NCBI RefSeq assembly: GCF_017114985.1
Contig: NZ_JABXKP010000031.1
Span: 1-53,514, forward strand
Direction of reading: 5' to 3'
Source of the DNA: Nostoc sp. JL33
GTDB taxonomy: Bacteria > Cyanobacteriota > Cyanobacteriia > Cyanobacteriales > Nostocaceae
DNA length: 53,514 bases
A program made the translations under genes and the position numbers. The notes below the pieces were generated by a model, which saw only the letters and a program-made list of their open reading frames with translations, did no database searches and was not told where the DNA came from. Position 1 is the first letter of the stretch. Each line of letters starts with the position of its first letter. Of this stretch, positions 26,996-36,198 are shown piece after piece.

Positions 26996-27934
26996 ATGGC
27001 ACAACCAAAATATGAAGGTTATTGCGAATGCATTCCTACCAAATTAGTCAAAGAAAAATTTGGAGATGTGAATGTTTATGTACAAAATGCTAAATCACTT
27101 TTAACAAAAGCTAGTGGTTTTATTGGTGATTATGATTTTACTCTCAATCCTTACAGGGGATGTCAATACGGTTGTAGTTATTGCTATGCTGCTGCATTTA
27201 GCCCGAATGCTCAAATGCGCGAAGATTGGGGTAAATGGGTAATTTTTAAAGAAAATGCTGCTGAGATTTTAGCGAAAGAATTAAAAAAATGGTATGTAAA
27301 AAATCCCCAGATTCCTCCTAGTATATACATGAGTAGCGTTACTGATCCTTATCAACCACTTGAGTCTAAACATCAACTGACTCGTCGATTGTTGGAGGTA
27401 ATGCTTGATGTGGGGATTGACGGTTATCCAACTCCAACTTTGGTGATTCAAACTCGTAGCCCAATTATTACTAGAGATATTGATTATTTACAACGATTTA
27501 AGCGATTGCGAATTAATATGAGCATTCCTACTGGGAGTGAATTAGTGAGAAAAGATTTTGAACCGCGATCGCCCAGTATTAAAGCCAGACTAAATGCCAT
27601 CAATAAAATTAAACAAAATATTGATTATTATAAAGGTTTTGTTCCTAAAATATCTATCACTATTACCCCTCTACTTCCTACTTTAGCAACTGATGAAGCT
27701 GCTTTTATTGACAAATTAACGATCGCAGATAGGGTTGTAATTCAAGCTTTTCATGCTAGCCATAGTCGTTCTCTTATAGCATCAACTCGCCAAGAAGCTG
27801 AAGAAATTAAGCAAAAATACGCTTGGTGGTATGACGATGAAAAATTAAGCTATATGAAATTTAAAGAAAAGTTAGTTTCTCGGCTTCCAGGTGTACAAAT
27901 TATGGAAGGCAAAGAGGGATTTGGTTATGAATAA
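26996..27934 (+). CDS. Radical SAM protein, SPL-like
   Basis: 312 aa. The [4Fe-4S] motif is CQYGCSYC within LNPYRGCQYGCSYCYAAAFS. IYMSSVTDPYQPLESKHQLT and TLVIQTRSPIITRDIDYLQR are hallmarks of the spore-photoproduct-lyase-like (Rv2578c/SplB) radical SAM group found in non-sporulating bacteria, whose substrates are mostly unknown. SPL itself repairs a UV thymine lesion, but DNA repair here would be speculation. The stop overlaps the start of the next gene by 8 bases, so the two are co-translated. Confidence 0.85.
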   Translation: MAQPKYEGYCECIPTKLVKEKFGDVNVYVQNAKSLLTKASGFIGDYDFTLNPYRGCQYGCSYCYAAAFSPNAQMREDWGKWVIFKENAAEILAKELKKWYVKNPQIPPSIYMSSVTDPYQPLESKHQLTRRLLEVMLDVGIDGYPTPTLVIQTRSPIITRDIDYLQRFKRLRINMSIPTGSELVRKDFEPRSPSIKARLNAINKIKQNIDYYKGFVPKISITITPLLPTLATDEAAFIDKLTIADRVVIQAFHASHSRSLIASTRQEAEEIKQKYAWWYDDEKLSYMKFKEKLVSRLPGVQIMEGKEGFGYE

Positions 27935-28718
27935 TCCTATCGTAAATTGGTGGCGAAGTCAGCAATTTAAATTATCTTTAAAACGCGGGGATATCCGACG
28001 TGCAGTGCAACTATTGCAAGAGATTCAAAAATCAGGTGCAACATTCTCATGGTTAGAAAAACTATTTAGGGATAAACTTCAACTTGAACGTTATTCCCAA
28101 GAATACAAAAGACAAACAGAAACTTTAACTAAACAACTGACGGAAGCATCCCAGGAAAAAGCTAATCTAATATTAATGCCAGATGCGGAATTCGTTAAAT
28201 ATATCTATAAAGTTTTTAATTTAATCCAACACGATGAATATAAACTGCAATCTACTGCTATTGATGAACGTATATTTGATGATTTTGAATCAAGTTTAGT
28301 TGAATATCTCAAAGAAGAATTTAGTAGGATTCCTGACAAACAGTTATTTATTAAGCTAGAAGACGCTTTTGATGATATTAATAACTTAAAAATTGGACAC
28401 GATCCAGACTACCGTTTTAGTCTGACTCCTCATGTCTACTTTATGAAGTATTTTTTAGAAAATGTATATTGCGTATATTTAGCTTGGTTTCTGATTTACC
28501 AGGATGCTTTACTACCAAGTAAGGTTAATATCCTTGATATTGCAGCAGGGCCAGGAACAGTTGCTTATGGTTTAGCTTTGTTTCTCCAAAGTAGTAGCGG
28601 TTTTTTTGATATCCCGGAAATGCACATATCCTACTATTCTTTAGAAAAAACTGTATATGAGTCCACTACTCCAACAGTATATTGGTCAAAAGCATCAGTC
28701 CCACTATACATTAGATGA
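27927..28718 (+). pseudogene. Truncated SAM-dependent methyltransferase-like gene
   Basis: From ATG 27927 the product begins MNNPIVNWWRSQQFKLSLKR, with a coiled-coil-like region (residues ~50-80), a helical middle, and a SAM-binding motif VNILDIAAGPGTVAYGLALF only near residue 205. The frame ends about 45 residues later, after EMHISYYSLEK, in the unrelated sequence TVYESTTPTVYWSKASVPLY. The remaining Rossmann strands and the catalytic part of a methyltransferase are absent, so the gene is 3'-truncated just before ureD. It overlaps the radical SAM gene and was probably its partner. Confidence 0.6.
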
Positions 28719-28820
28719 TTATGTAATATTGGCGAAAAAATAATGATCAATTGCAGGTAAAGCAGCAGAGAATGTATTAAATAAATATAAGGGTTCTGAA
28801 CTTTAATTTTGAATTTATAA

Positions 28821-29657
28821 ATGACTTGCAACTCGCAAACAGCAGAAGGTTGGCATGGCAAACTTAATTTAGTCTATGCCGATCGCCAGGGTAAAACCCA
28901 ATTAATTTACAATCACCAACAAGCGCCCTTGAAGGTACAACGCCCATTTTATCCAGAGGGGGAAATTTGTCATAGCGTAATTTTACACACAGCCGGGGGA
29001 GTTGTGGGAGGCGATCGCTTATCCTCTAACATCCACCTCCAACCCCAAGCCCAAGCCTTAATCACTACAGCTGCTGCTAGTAAGATATACCGCAGCAATG
29101 GCTTGCAAGCTAGACAAACCATCCAAATGCAAGTTGATGCTGGTGCTTGTTTAGAATGGTTGCCGCAAGAGACAATTTTATTTAACGGTGCGATTTATCG
29201 GCAAGATTTACGGGTAGAATTAGCAACCGGGGCTAGTTGGTTAGGCTGGGAAATTACCCGATTTGGTCGCAGTGCTAGAGGAGAAAAATTTTATCTTGGA
29301 GAATGGCGATCGCACACCGAAATTTGGCAACAAGATGTTCCCTTATGGATTGATCGGCAATGGTTACGGGGTAGCGAAGATATTTTCCACAGTCCCCACG
29401 GTTTGGCTGGAAAACCAATAGTAGGTAGTCTAGTTTGGGTTGGTGGTGCAGTTTCCGCAGAAGTTGTGGAAAAAACCCGAAATTTATGGAATGGGGAAGG
29501 AGAAGCGGGTGTTAGTCGGTTACAACATGGATTATTGTGTCGATATCGCGGTGCTTCTACATCTGAGGTGAGAAACTGGTTTATCGATGTTTGGCAGTTG
29601 CTGCGAGTTTCTTTTTTGAATCGTGGTAATTGTATACCAAGAGTGTGGCAGATTTGA
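28821..29657 (+). CDS. ureD: Urease accessory protein UreD
   Basis: 278 aa. [20 protein letters not shown] then [20 protein letters not shown] and [20 protein letters not shown] are the classic UreD/UreH blocks, followed by [14 protein letters not shown] and [20 protein letters not shown]. UreD scaffolds the UreFG complex that inserts nickel and carbamylates the active-site Lys of UreC. It heads the ure operon (D-A-B-C order as in other Nostocales). Its last codons overlap a dispersed gcagaggcgcggag repeat in the gap to ureA. Complete length. Confidence 0.95.
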   Translation: MTCNSQTAEGWHGKLNLVYADRQGKTQLIYNHQQAPLKVQRPFYPEGEICHSVILHTAGGVVGGDRLSSNIHLQPQAQALITTAAASKIYRSNGLQARQTIQMQVDAGACLEWLPQETILFNGAIYRQDLRVELATGASWLGWEITRFGRSARGEKFYLGEWRSHTEIWQQDVPLWIDRQWLRGSEDIFHSPHGLAGKPIVGSLVWVGGAVSAEVVEKTRNLWNGEGEAGVSRLQHGLLCRYRGASTSEVRNWFIDVWQLLRVSFLNRGNCIPRVWQI

Positions 29658-29695
29658 ACCGCAGAGGCGCGGAGAACTCAGAGGAGGAAGTACGA

Positions 29696-29998
29696 ATGCA
29701 ATTGACGCCGCAGGAAAAAGATAAGCTATTAATTTTTACTGCTGCTTTATTAGCAGAAAGACGTAAAGGAAGGGGTTTAAAACTAAATTATCCCGAAGCG
29801 ATCGCTTATATTTCTGCTGCCATTTTAGAAGGCGCAAGGGATGGGCAAACTGTAGCTGAATTGATGAGTTATGGTACAACTCTATTGACGCGAGATGATG
29901 TCATGGAAGGGATACCTGAAATGGTGCATGAAGTGCAGGTAGAAGCAACTTTTCCTGATGGCACAAAGTTAGTAACAGTACATAATCCAATTCGTTAA
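29696..29998 (+). CDS. ureA: Urease gamma subunit UreA
   Basis: 100 aa, exactly family length from ATG 29696, which has GAGGAGG upstream. Sequence [20 protein letters not shown] then [20 protein letters not shown] and [20 protein letters not shown] is invariant-type UreA. Forms the UreABC trimer-of-trimers that hydrolyses urea to ammonia and carbamate in the cytosol. The longer frame back to 29630 crosses repeat sequence and the ureD end and is not the true start. Confidence 0.97.
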   Translation: MQLTPQEKDKLLIFTAALLAERRKGRGLKLNYPEAIAYISAAILEGARDGQTVAELMSYGTTLLTRDDVMEGIPEMVHEVQVEATFPDGTKLVTVHNPIR

Positions 29999-30012
29999 TT
30001 TTTGAATTTATT

Positions 30013-30318
30013 ATGATTCCTGGAGAAATTATTACACCAGAAGGTGAGATTGAACTGAATGTTGGTCGTCCAACTCTAAAATTACAAGTGTCAAATACAG
30101 GCGATCGCCCCATACAAGTCGGTTCCCACTATCACTTTTATGAAGTTAACACCGCCTTAAATTTTGACAGAGAACAAGCGCGAGGAATGCGCCTCGATAT
30201 CCCAGCCGGAACCGCAGTCCGCTTTGAACCAGGCGATGAAAAAGAAGTGATTTTAGTACCATTAGTTGGTACTCGCCAAGTCTACGGCTTCAACAGCAAA
30301 ATTAACGGTAATCTCTAA
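30013..30318 (+). CDS. ureB: Urease beta subunit UreB
   Basis: 101 aa. [20 protein letters not shown] then [20 protein letters not shown] and [20 protein letters not shown] are diagnostic. Structural subunit bridging UreA and UreC. 14 bases after ureA, so translationally linked. It is separated from ureC by 785 bases, within which two genes lie on the opposite strand. Confidence 0.97.
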   Translation: MIPGEIITPEGEIELNVGRPTLKLQVSNTGDRPIQVGSHYHFYEVNTALNFDREQARGMRLDIPAGTAVRFEPGDEKEVILVPLVGTRQVYGFNSKINGNL

Positions 30319-30351
30319 AAACCCTCCGCGTCCCTCTGCGTTTAAAAAAGC

Positions 30352-30756
30352 TTATTGAATAGGTTTAATTTCAAACTCCAATTTGGAACGAAAAAAACAA
30401 ACATCGAATTCCAAGAAAAAATTAGTTTGTCCAAGAATTAAAGGAGCCTTAAGACTGCTTACCCATGCAAATACTAACTGCACAGGTGGAAAATTGCTAA
30501 TTTCAGCCCTTGCGAAAAATGGTATGGCAGGTTGATTGCGGAGATTTCCTGCCAATTGAATAATAGCTTTACGCTCATCCCAAATCCCACCCAACTGAAG
30601 CCCTAGTTCATAAGGCATAACATTGACAGTAGCACCGCTATCAACTAAACCATTTGCTTCTATGCTGTGATTTTCTCGACTTAAAACTAGGGGAATTCTG
30701 GGTAAACTATCAAATTCGTCTTGAGTGGAATTTGTAGTCGAATAATTAAACCGCAT
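30352..30756 (-). CDS. Retropepsin-like aspartic protease domain protein
   Basis: 134 aa. NGLVDSGATVNVMPYELGLQ contains the retropepsin active-site triad pattern DSGAT and a following hydrophobic flap region; APLILGQTNFFLEFDVCF matches the ILGxxxF second motif of clan AA proteases. Many cyanobacteria encode such solitary proteins; they would have to dimerise to form an active site, and substrates are unknown. It is co-directional with the 71-80-aa gene upstream (gap 5 bases), and both are antisense to the urease operon. Confidence 0.75.
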   Translation of the reverse strand: MRFNYSTTNSTQDEFDSLPRIPLVLSRENHSIEANGLVDSGATVNVMPYELGLQLGGIWDERKAIIQLAGNLRNQPAIPFFARAEISNFPPVQLVFAWVSSLKAPLILGQTNFFLEFDVCFFRSKLEFEIKPIQ

Positions 30757-30761
30757 ACAGG

Positions 30762-30974
30762 TTAATGAATGGAATCCTCTGATTTAAGTGCTTCCATCAT
30801 GACTGTACCAGCCCCAAAGCTATTATAAGGAGTAGGTAAATCGTAGGTTTTGAAGGGTTCCAATGGAGAAATATCCTCTACTGTATCTAAATCTTCGGCA
30901 AGGATGCGAATTAGCTTGATTTTTTCTGATGGAGAAAGCTTTCGAGCTATAGGAATTATGTCTGCTAGGGTCAT
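30762..30974 (-). CDS. Small helical protein paired with the aspartic protease gene
   Basis: From ATG 30974 (MTLADIIPIARKLSPSEKIK) about 70 aa; a longer ATG at 31001 exists. The N-terminal segment with LSPSEKIKLIRILAEDLDTV resembles the small addiction-module-like proteins that accompany aspartic protease or nuclease genes in cyanobacteria. I cannot assign a DNA-binding motif. Inference: regulator or partner of the protease downstream. Confidence 0.6.
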   Translation of the reverse strand: MTLADIIPIARKLSPSEKIKLIRILAEDLDTVEDISPLEPFKTYDLPTPYNSFGAGTVMMEALKSEDSIH

Positions 30975-31103
30975 TTTGTCTATGCCTCCAAGAATGCTCA
31001 TTCATAGCATAAACCCAAATTATCGAAAGCGTGTTCAGCTTTGCCATCTTATAGAGAATCGTACAATCCCATAAACTCTAAAATCAACACCAGGAGTAGC
31101 ATT

Positions 31104-32819
31104 ATGCCTTACAGAATGGATCGCCGCGCCTACGCCGAAACCTATGGGCCAACAGTAGGCGATCGCATCCGACTTGCAGACACAGAATTATTTATTGAAG
31201 TTGAACAAGATTTCACCACCTACGGCGATGAAGTGAAATTTGGCGGCGGTAAAGTCATCAGAGATGGGATGGGACAATCCCCCATTTCTAACGCCGATGG
31301 TGCTGTTGATTTAGTAATTACTAATGCCTTAATTCTCGATTGGTGGGGTATTGTCAAAGCGGATATTGGCATTAAAGATGGCAAGATTTTCAAAATTGGT
31401 AAAGCCGGAAATCCTTATATTCAAAATAATGTAGATATTATTATCGGCCCCGGAACTGAAGCCTTAGCAGGGGAAGGAATGATTCTCACTGCTGGCGGTA
31501 TCGATGCCCATATTCATTTTATTTGTCCCCAACAAATTGAAGTGGCGATCGCTTCTGGGATTACCACGATGATTGGCGGTGGTACTGGCCCAGCTACGGG
31601 TACAAATGCCACTACCTGCACCCCCGGCCCTTGGAACATTTACCGAATGCTGCAAGCTGCTGATGCTTTTCCCGTGAACTTAGGATTTTTGGGTAAAGGT
31701 AACGCCAGTCAACCCCAAGGACTTGTAGAACAAGTAGCCGCCGGTGCAATGGGGTTAAAACTTCATGAAGACTGGGGAACTACACCCGCAGCAATTGATA
31801 CTTGCCTCAGCGTTGCCGATGAATATGATGTGCAAGTAGCGATTCATACTGATACCCTGAACGAAGCCGGATTTGTCGAAGATACGATCGCTGCTTTTAA
31901 GAACCGTACCATCCACACCTACCACACTGAAGGCGCAGGCGGGGGACACGCGCCAGATATTATCAAAGTTTGCAGCCAAGCCAATGTTCTGCCATCTTCC
32001 ACCAATCCCACACGTCCTTACACCGTCAATACTTTAGATGAACACCTAGATATGTTGATGGTATGCCATCACCTCGACCCAGCGATCGCCGAAGATGTCG
32101 CTTTTGCCGAATCTCGCATCCGTCGAGAAACCATCGCCGCTGAAGACATTTTGCACGACTTAGGCGCATTTAGTATGATTTCTTCCGATTCTCAGGCAAT
32201 GGGAAGGGTAGGCGAAGTGATAATTCGCACTTGGCAGACATCTCACAAAATGAAGGTGCAACGGGGAACTCTTAACCCCCAAGGAACAGAGCAAAGAGCA
32301 GATAATTTTCGGGCAAAAAGATATGTTGCTAAGTATACTATTAACCCGGCGATCGCTCACGGAATTGCTCAATATGTGGGTTCAGTGGAAGAGGGAAAAT
32401 TAGCAGATTTGTGTTTGTGGCGATCGGCATTTTTTGGGGTGAAACCAGAGATAGTGATTAAAGGCGGAATGATTGCATGGTCGCAAATGGGCGATGCTAA
32501 CGCCAGTATTCCCACACCGCAACCAGTGCATATGCGACCGATGTTTGGTAGTTTTGCAGGGGCGCGTCATGCCACATCATTAACTTTTGTTTCGCAAGCA
32601 GCTTTAGAGAAAGAAATACCCAGCCAGCTAGGTTTACAAAAGTCAGCAGTTGCAGTTTCTGGAACACGCCAATTAAGTAAGCGGGATATGAAGCTGAATG
32701 ATGCACTACCCCACATTGAAGTAGATCCAGAAACCTATGAAGTCAGGGCAGATGGTGAGTTGCTGATTTGTGAACCTGCGACAGTTTTACCAATGGCACA
32801 GAGGTACTTTTTGTTTTAA
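31104..32819 (+). CDS. ureC: Urease alpha subunit UreC
   Basis: 571 aa from ATG 31104 (AGGAG upstream). Catalytic features: [20 protein letters not shown] with two Ni-binding His, the carbamylated Lys in [11 protein letters not shown], Ni-binding His in [16 protein letters not shown] and [16 protein letters not shown], catalytic flap His in [19 protein letters not shown], and the Ni-ligand Asp in [13 protein letters not shown]. All are present, so the enzyme should be active if matured. ureE, ureF and ureG are not in the window, so the maturation genes must lie elsewhere. Confidence 0.98.
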   Translation: MPYRMDRRAYAETYGPTVGDRIRLADTELFIEVEQDFTTYGDEVKFGGGKVIRDGMGQSPISNADGAVDLVITNALILDWWGIVKADIGIKDGKIFKIGKAGNPYIQNNVDIIIGPGTEALAGEGMILTAGGIDAHIHFICPQQIEVAIASGITTMIGGGTGPATGTNATTCTPGPWNIYRMLQAADAFPVNLGFLGKGNASQPQGLVEQVAAGAMGLKLHEDWGTTPAAIDTCLSVADEYDVQVAIHTDTLNEAGFVEDTIAAFKNRTIHTYHTEGAGGGHAPDIIKVCSQANVLPSSTNPTRPYTVNTLDEHLDMLMVCHHLDPAIAEDVAFAESRIRRETIAAEDILHDLGAFSMISSDSQAMGRVGEVIIRTWQTSHKMKVQRGTLNPQGTEQRADNFRAKRYVAKYTINPAIAHGIAQYVGSVEEGKLADLCLWRSAFFGVKPEIVIKGGMIAWSQMGDANASIPTPQPVHMRPMFGSFAGARHATSLTFVSQAALEKEIPSQLGLQKSAVAVSGTRQLSKRDMKLNDALPHIEVDPETYEVRADGELLICEPATVLPMAQRYFLF

Positions 32820-32822
32820 TTT

Positions 32823-33776
32823 ATGACCGAGCAACTTACTGATTACGATAGTCCTTGGAAAGAAGTCATTGAGCTATATTTTCCCCGCTTTCTGGAATTC
32901 TTTTTCACCCAAGCTTATGCCGAAATCGACTGGACGCGACCTTATGAATTTCTGGACACGGAACTGCAACAGCTAGAACCGGATGCAGAAATAGGGCGGC
33001 GTTTGGTCGATAAAGTCGCAAAAGTTTGGCTACTGGATGGAGAAGAAGCTTGGGTATTGGTTCATGTGGAAGTCCAAGGGCAATATGACAGCCAATTTGC
33101 GGAACGGATGTACACATATAATTACCGCTTATTTGACCGCCATAAAAAGCGAGTCATTAGTTTAGCAGTTTTAGCAGATGAACAAGCGAATTGGCGACCT
33201 TCCAGCTACAGTTATCAACTGGGCGGATGTCGCGTCAGCTTAGAGTTTCCTGTGGCGAAACTGTTGGACTATGAGCAAGAATGGGAAACTTTAGAGCAAA
33301 CAACCAACCCCTTTGGTGTAATTGTGATGGCGCATCTCAAGACCAAGGCAACGCAACGAAACCCAGAAAATCGGCTACAGTGGAAACTAAGCCTAGTCAG
33401 ACGGCTGTATGAACGGGGATATAGCCGGGAAGATATACGGGAATTATTTCGGTTTATCGACTGGATAATGGTTTTGCCAAAAGAGTTGGCGCTTAGTTTT
33501 AAAACGGAAGTGAGAAGTTACGAGGAGACAGATAGAATGCGGTACGTAACTAGTATTGAAAGGCTAGCAAAAGAAGAAGGAATTGTCGAAAATGCTAGAG
33601 AAAACATCATTACAGTCTTAGAAACGCGATTTGGAGAAGTGCCAAACTCTATTGTCGAAGTTATCAATAAGATAGAAGAACCATCTGTACTAAAAACGCT
33701 TTTCAAAAGTGCGATCGCAATTCGTTCCACAGCAGAATTACAGCAAGTTTTAGATAGTCTCAACTCTGGGAAATAA
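32823..33776 (+). CDS. Rpn-like PD-(D/E)XK nuclease/transposase family protein
   Basis: 317 aa. YDSPWKEVIELYFPRFLEFF starts the domain; the core LLDGEEAWVLVHVEVQGQYD holds the acidic residues (E...E-x-Q) of the PDDEXK family, and ERMYTYNYRLFDRHKKRVIS follows. A helical C-terminal region (ITVLETRFGEVPNSIVEVIN) resembles the DUF4351-type tail. Family members are called Rpn recombination-promoting nucleases or PDDEXK transposases. A different subfamily from the proteins at 8463 and 46457. It begins 3 bases after the ureC stop, so it may be co-transcribed with urease, probably by chance insertion. Confidence 0.8.
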   Translation: MTEQLTDYDSPWKEVIELYFPRFLEFFFTQAYAEIDWTRPYEFLDTELQQLEPDAEIGRRLVDKVAKVWLLDGEEAWVLVHVEVQGQYDSQFAERMYTYNYRLFDRHKKRVISLAVLADEQANWRPSSYSYQLGGCRVSLEFPVAKLLDYEQEWETLEQTTNPFGVIVMAHLKTKATQRNPENRLQWKLSLVRRLYERGYSREDIRELFRFIDWIMVLPKELALSFKTEVRSYEETDRMRYVTSIERLAKEEGIVENARENIITVLETRFGEVPNSIVEVINKIEEPSVLKTLFKSAIAIRSTAELQQVLDSLNSGK

Positions 33777-33901
33777 GCGTAGGCATCGAGCGGCTGATTG
33801 CCAGATATCGCTCTTAAAGATGAGAGTAAAGTTGCCCTCATCGATTTTCTGTCTTGAGGTTACAATCAAATAGTAAAACGTTCTATCTGATATAGAAAAT
33901 C

Positions 33902-34117
33902 ATGCTACCTTTTAAGAAAAAAATTGTGACTGATGAAGCCATGCGTCCGGTAGCGGTATTGATAGATTATCAGGACTGGCAGCAAATTGAGAAGATATTA
34001 GAAGCTCATCAATCACAACAAAAACAAGAGTTTAATTTAAACCAGTATGCGGGTGTAATTCAACTAACTCAAGACCCTTTGGAATATCAGCAGCAAGTTA
34101 GGGATGAGTGGTGTTGA
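33902..34117 (+). CDS. Phd/YefM-like antitoxin
   Basis: 71 aa. FKKKIVTDEAMRPVAVLIDY then QDWQQIEKILEAHQSQQKQE is a typical antitoxin with an N-terminal strand (VLIDYQDWQQIEKIL) and a disordered C-terminal tail meant to wrap its toxin. Its stop overlaps the start region of a PIN-domain toxin (broken, next entry). As antitoxin without functional toxin it may be an orphan or may still act on related toxins elsewhere. Confidence 0.7.
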   Translation: MLPFKKKIVTDEAMRPVAVLIDYQDWQQIEKILEAHQSQQKQEFNLNQYAGVIQLTQDPLEYQQQVRDEWC

Positions 34118-34486
34118 CACTACCTTTGATTTTGTTAGATACAAATGTATGTAGTCTTGTATTTTTTGGGTGGTCGCTTGCTAAACCCACTACCATTAGG
34201 ACAATATTTTATCTCAGTGGTTACTGAGATTGAATTACTTTCTTATCCAAGTCTTAGTCTAGAAGAAGAAACACAAATTATTGATTTTTTAAACAAAATT
34301 ACAGTTGTTGGTATTGATAATAATATTAAAAAGTTAACAATTGCATTTCGCAAACAATATAGACTCAGGCTTCCTGACGCAATAATTGCAGCAACTGCAA
34401 AATCTCTAAATGCAATATTGTTTACAAATGATGTAAAATTGGTTAATTTAACAGAAATTAACACTCATTCAGTGCAAATTGTGTAA
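34108..34486 (+). pseudogene. PIN-domain (VapC-like) toxin, frameshifted
   Basis: Frame 1 from GTG 34108 reads VLTLPLILLDTNVCSLVFFG, with the first PIN acidic motif LLDTNV. It then loses family similarity and stops. Frame 2 carries the rest: GQYFISVVTEIELLSYPSLS, then KQYRLRLPDAIIAATAKSLN and AILFTNDVKLVNL, with the remaining PIN acidic residues in LPDAIIAATA and FTND. A shift near 34160-34195 joins the two. PIN toxins are Mg-dependent RNases; this one is unlikely to work unless a programmed shift is used. Partner of the antitoxin at 33902. Confidence 0.7.
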
Positions 34487-34708
34487 TGGGAGCGATCGCA
34501 CTAATTCCTCAACTCTCTTTGCTTCCATACCAACAGGGATGAGTTGACAAAGTTTTTGGGTAATAATAAATAAGTGGCGCTTGTTTTGATCAGGTGTAGG
34601 CGTAGCCCAATCTAGGCATCCCTAGCCCCAAAATTGTGAGCGCGTTGTGTATATTAATGTATGTTAGTTTTTGTGTCAGCCTTGAATATTTCTGGATGTA
34701 AACCGCCG

Positions 34709-35440
34709 ATGAACGCCGATAGTAAACCAAACTATACAATTTTAGAAGTTCAAGAACTTAATGTTAATTATGGCGGTATCCAAGCTCTGAAAAAGATTAA
34801 TTTAATTATTCAAAAAGGCGAGGTAGTTACTCTAATTGGTGCTAATGGTGCTGGTAAAACTACCACACTCCGCGCCATATCTAAAATAGTTAATCCTCAG
34901 AGTGGCGTGATTATTTATAATGGACATAATATTACTCGCCGCCAAGCTCACGAGGTTGTAAAATTTGGTATCGCCCATTGTCCAGAAGGGCGCAGAGTAT
35001 TAGCGCGGCAAACAGTATTTGATAACTTACTTTTGGGTGCTTATATTCGCTCCAATCAAGCAGAGATAAAAGCAGATATTCAGCGCCAATTTGAGCTATT
35101 TCCCCGCTTGTCACAAAGACGCGATCAACTAGCAGGAACTCTTAGTGGTGGCGAACAACAAATGTTAGCGATCGCTCGTGCTGTAATGAGTAAACCACAA
35201 CTCTTACTTTTAGACGAGCCTAGCTTAGGTTTAGCACCTGCGATCGTCCGGGAAATCTTCTCTATTATTGAAAATCTCCGTGCTACAGGCGTGACTATTC
35301 TGTTAGTTGAACAAAACGCTAATTTGGCATTACAAATTGCCGATCGCGGTTATGTTTTAGAAGCTGGTTCTATTACCTTAACAGGCGCAGCATCAGAATT
35401 AATTAATGATGAACGAGTTAAAAAAGCTTATTTAGGGTAA
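34709..35440 (+). CDS. Branched-chain/neutral amino acid ABC transporter ATPase (LivF/NatE-like)
   Basis: About 243 aa from ATG 34709; the frame extends to ATG 34661 with an unrelated N-terminus. Walker A LIGANGAGKTTTLRAIS, signature LSGGEQQMLAIARAV, Walker B LLLLDEPSLGLAPAIV, H-loop VEQNANLALQIADRGYVLEAGSI-type end (VEQNANLALQ). The pattern HCPEGRRVLARQTVFDNLLL is diagnostic for LivF. In Anabaena the N-I neutral amino acid transporter ATPase NatE is likewise encoded away from its permeases. No LivG/H/M/K genes are here, so the partner subunits are elsewhere. Confidence 0.88.
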   Translation: MNADSKPNYTILEVQELNVNYGGIQALKKINLIIQKGEVVTLIGANGAGKTTTLRAISKIVNPQSGVIIYNGHNITRRQAHEVVKFGIAHCPEGRRVLARQTVFDNLLLGAYIRSNQAEIKADIQRQFELFPRLSQRRDQLAGTLSGGEQQMLAIARAVMSKPQLLLLDEPSLGLAPAIVREIFSIIENLRATGVTILLVEQNANLALQIADRGYVLEAGSITLTGAASELINDERVKKAYLG

Positions 35441-35473
35441 TTAATTAAATGAAATCTTGGGAGGTACAAGCAG

Positions 35474-36037
35474 ATGGTAAAATCACTAACTAAACCCCTA
35501 ACTTTAGAAGAGTTTTTAAAACTACCAGAAACAAAGCCTAGCTCAGAATACATCAACGGTCAAATTATTCAAAAGCCAATGCCACAGGGAAAACATAGTA
35601 TTCTTCAGGGTGAACTAGTCAGTAATATCAATTCTGTAGCGAAACCTCAAAGAATTGCCCTTGCATTTCCAGAGTTGCGCTGTACGTTTGGCGGACGTTC
35701 AATTGTCCCTGATGTAGCTGTGTTTGCTTGGGAGCGAATTCCCTTAGATGAACGTGGAGATGTGGCAAATGTTTTTCAGGCGTATCCAGACTGGACAATT
35801 GAGATTCTTTCGCCAGATCAAAGTCAGACTAAAGTAACGGGAAATATCTTACATTGTCTAAAGCATGGTAGTCGTTTAGGTTGGTTAATTGATCCAGGCG
35901 ATCGTTCTGTTTTAGTTTATCCACCAAAGCAGCAACCAGAACTTTTACAAGAAGAACAAGAAATATTACCAGTCCCCGATTTAGTTAGCGGCTTTCAGTT
36001 AACTGTAGGGCAACTATTTGGATGGTTGAAATTATAG
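35474..36037 (+). CDS. Uma2-family endonuclease (DUF820)
   Basis: 187 aa. LTLEEFLKLPETKPSSEYIN then GQIIQKPMPQGKHSILQGEL, ELRCTFGGRSIVPDVAVFAW and DWTIEILSPDQSQ show the PD-(D/E)XK layout of Uma2 proteins: conserved Pro-Asp-Val and Glu-Ile-Leu-Ser-Pro. The family is hugely expanded in filamentous cyanobacteria and its function is mostly unknown. Complete length. It begins 33 bases after the LivF-type gene and is closed by a strong hairpin at 36056. Confidence 0.85.
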   Translation: MVKSLTKPLTLEEFLKLPETKPSSEYINGQIIQKPMPQGKHSILQGELVSNINSVAKPQRIALAFPELRCTFGGRSIVPDVAVFAWERIPLDERGDVANVFQAYPDWTIEILSPDQSQTKVTGNILHCLKHGSRLGWLIDPGDRSVLVYPPKQQPELLQEEQEILPVPDLVSGFQLTVGQLFGWLKL

Positions 36038-36055
36038 CTTTTCCTAACATCATAG

Positions 36056-36081
36056 CCCCCTAATCGCAAGCGATTAGGGGG
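36056..36081. terminator. Perfect 12-bp stem hairpin
   Basis: ccccctaatcgc-aa-gcgattaggggg lies 18 bases past the Uma2 stop. It has a two-base spacer and no strong T-run, so it could be a terminator or a mobile palindrome. Confidence 0.6.
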
Positions 36082-36198
36082 TTGGAGGTGGGGTTCAGTA
36101 CCTACTCAACTAAGAACTGCTATATAAGCAATTGTATAAATTCCTGTCTAGCTTTGGGAATACTAAAGGTAGTAATTTACTGAAGTTAGACTGAGATA

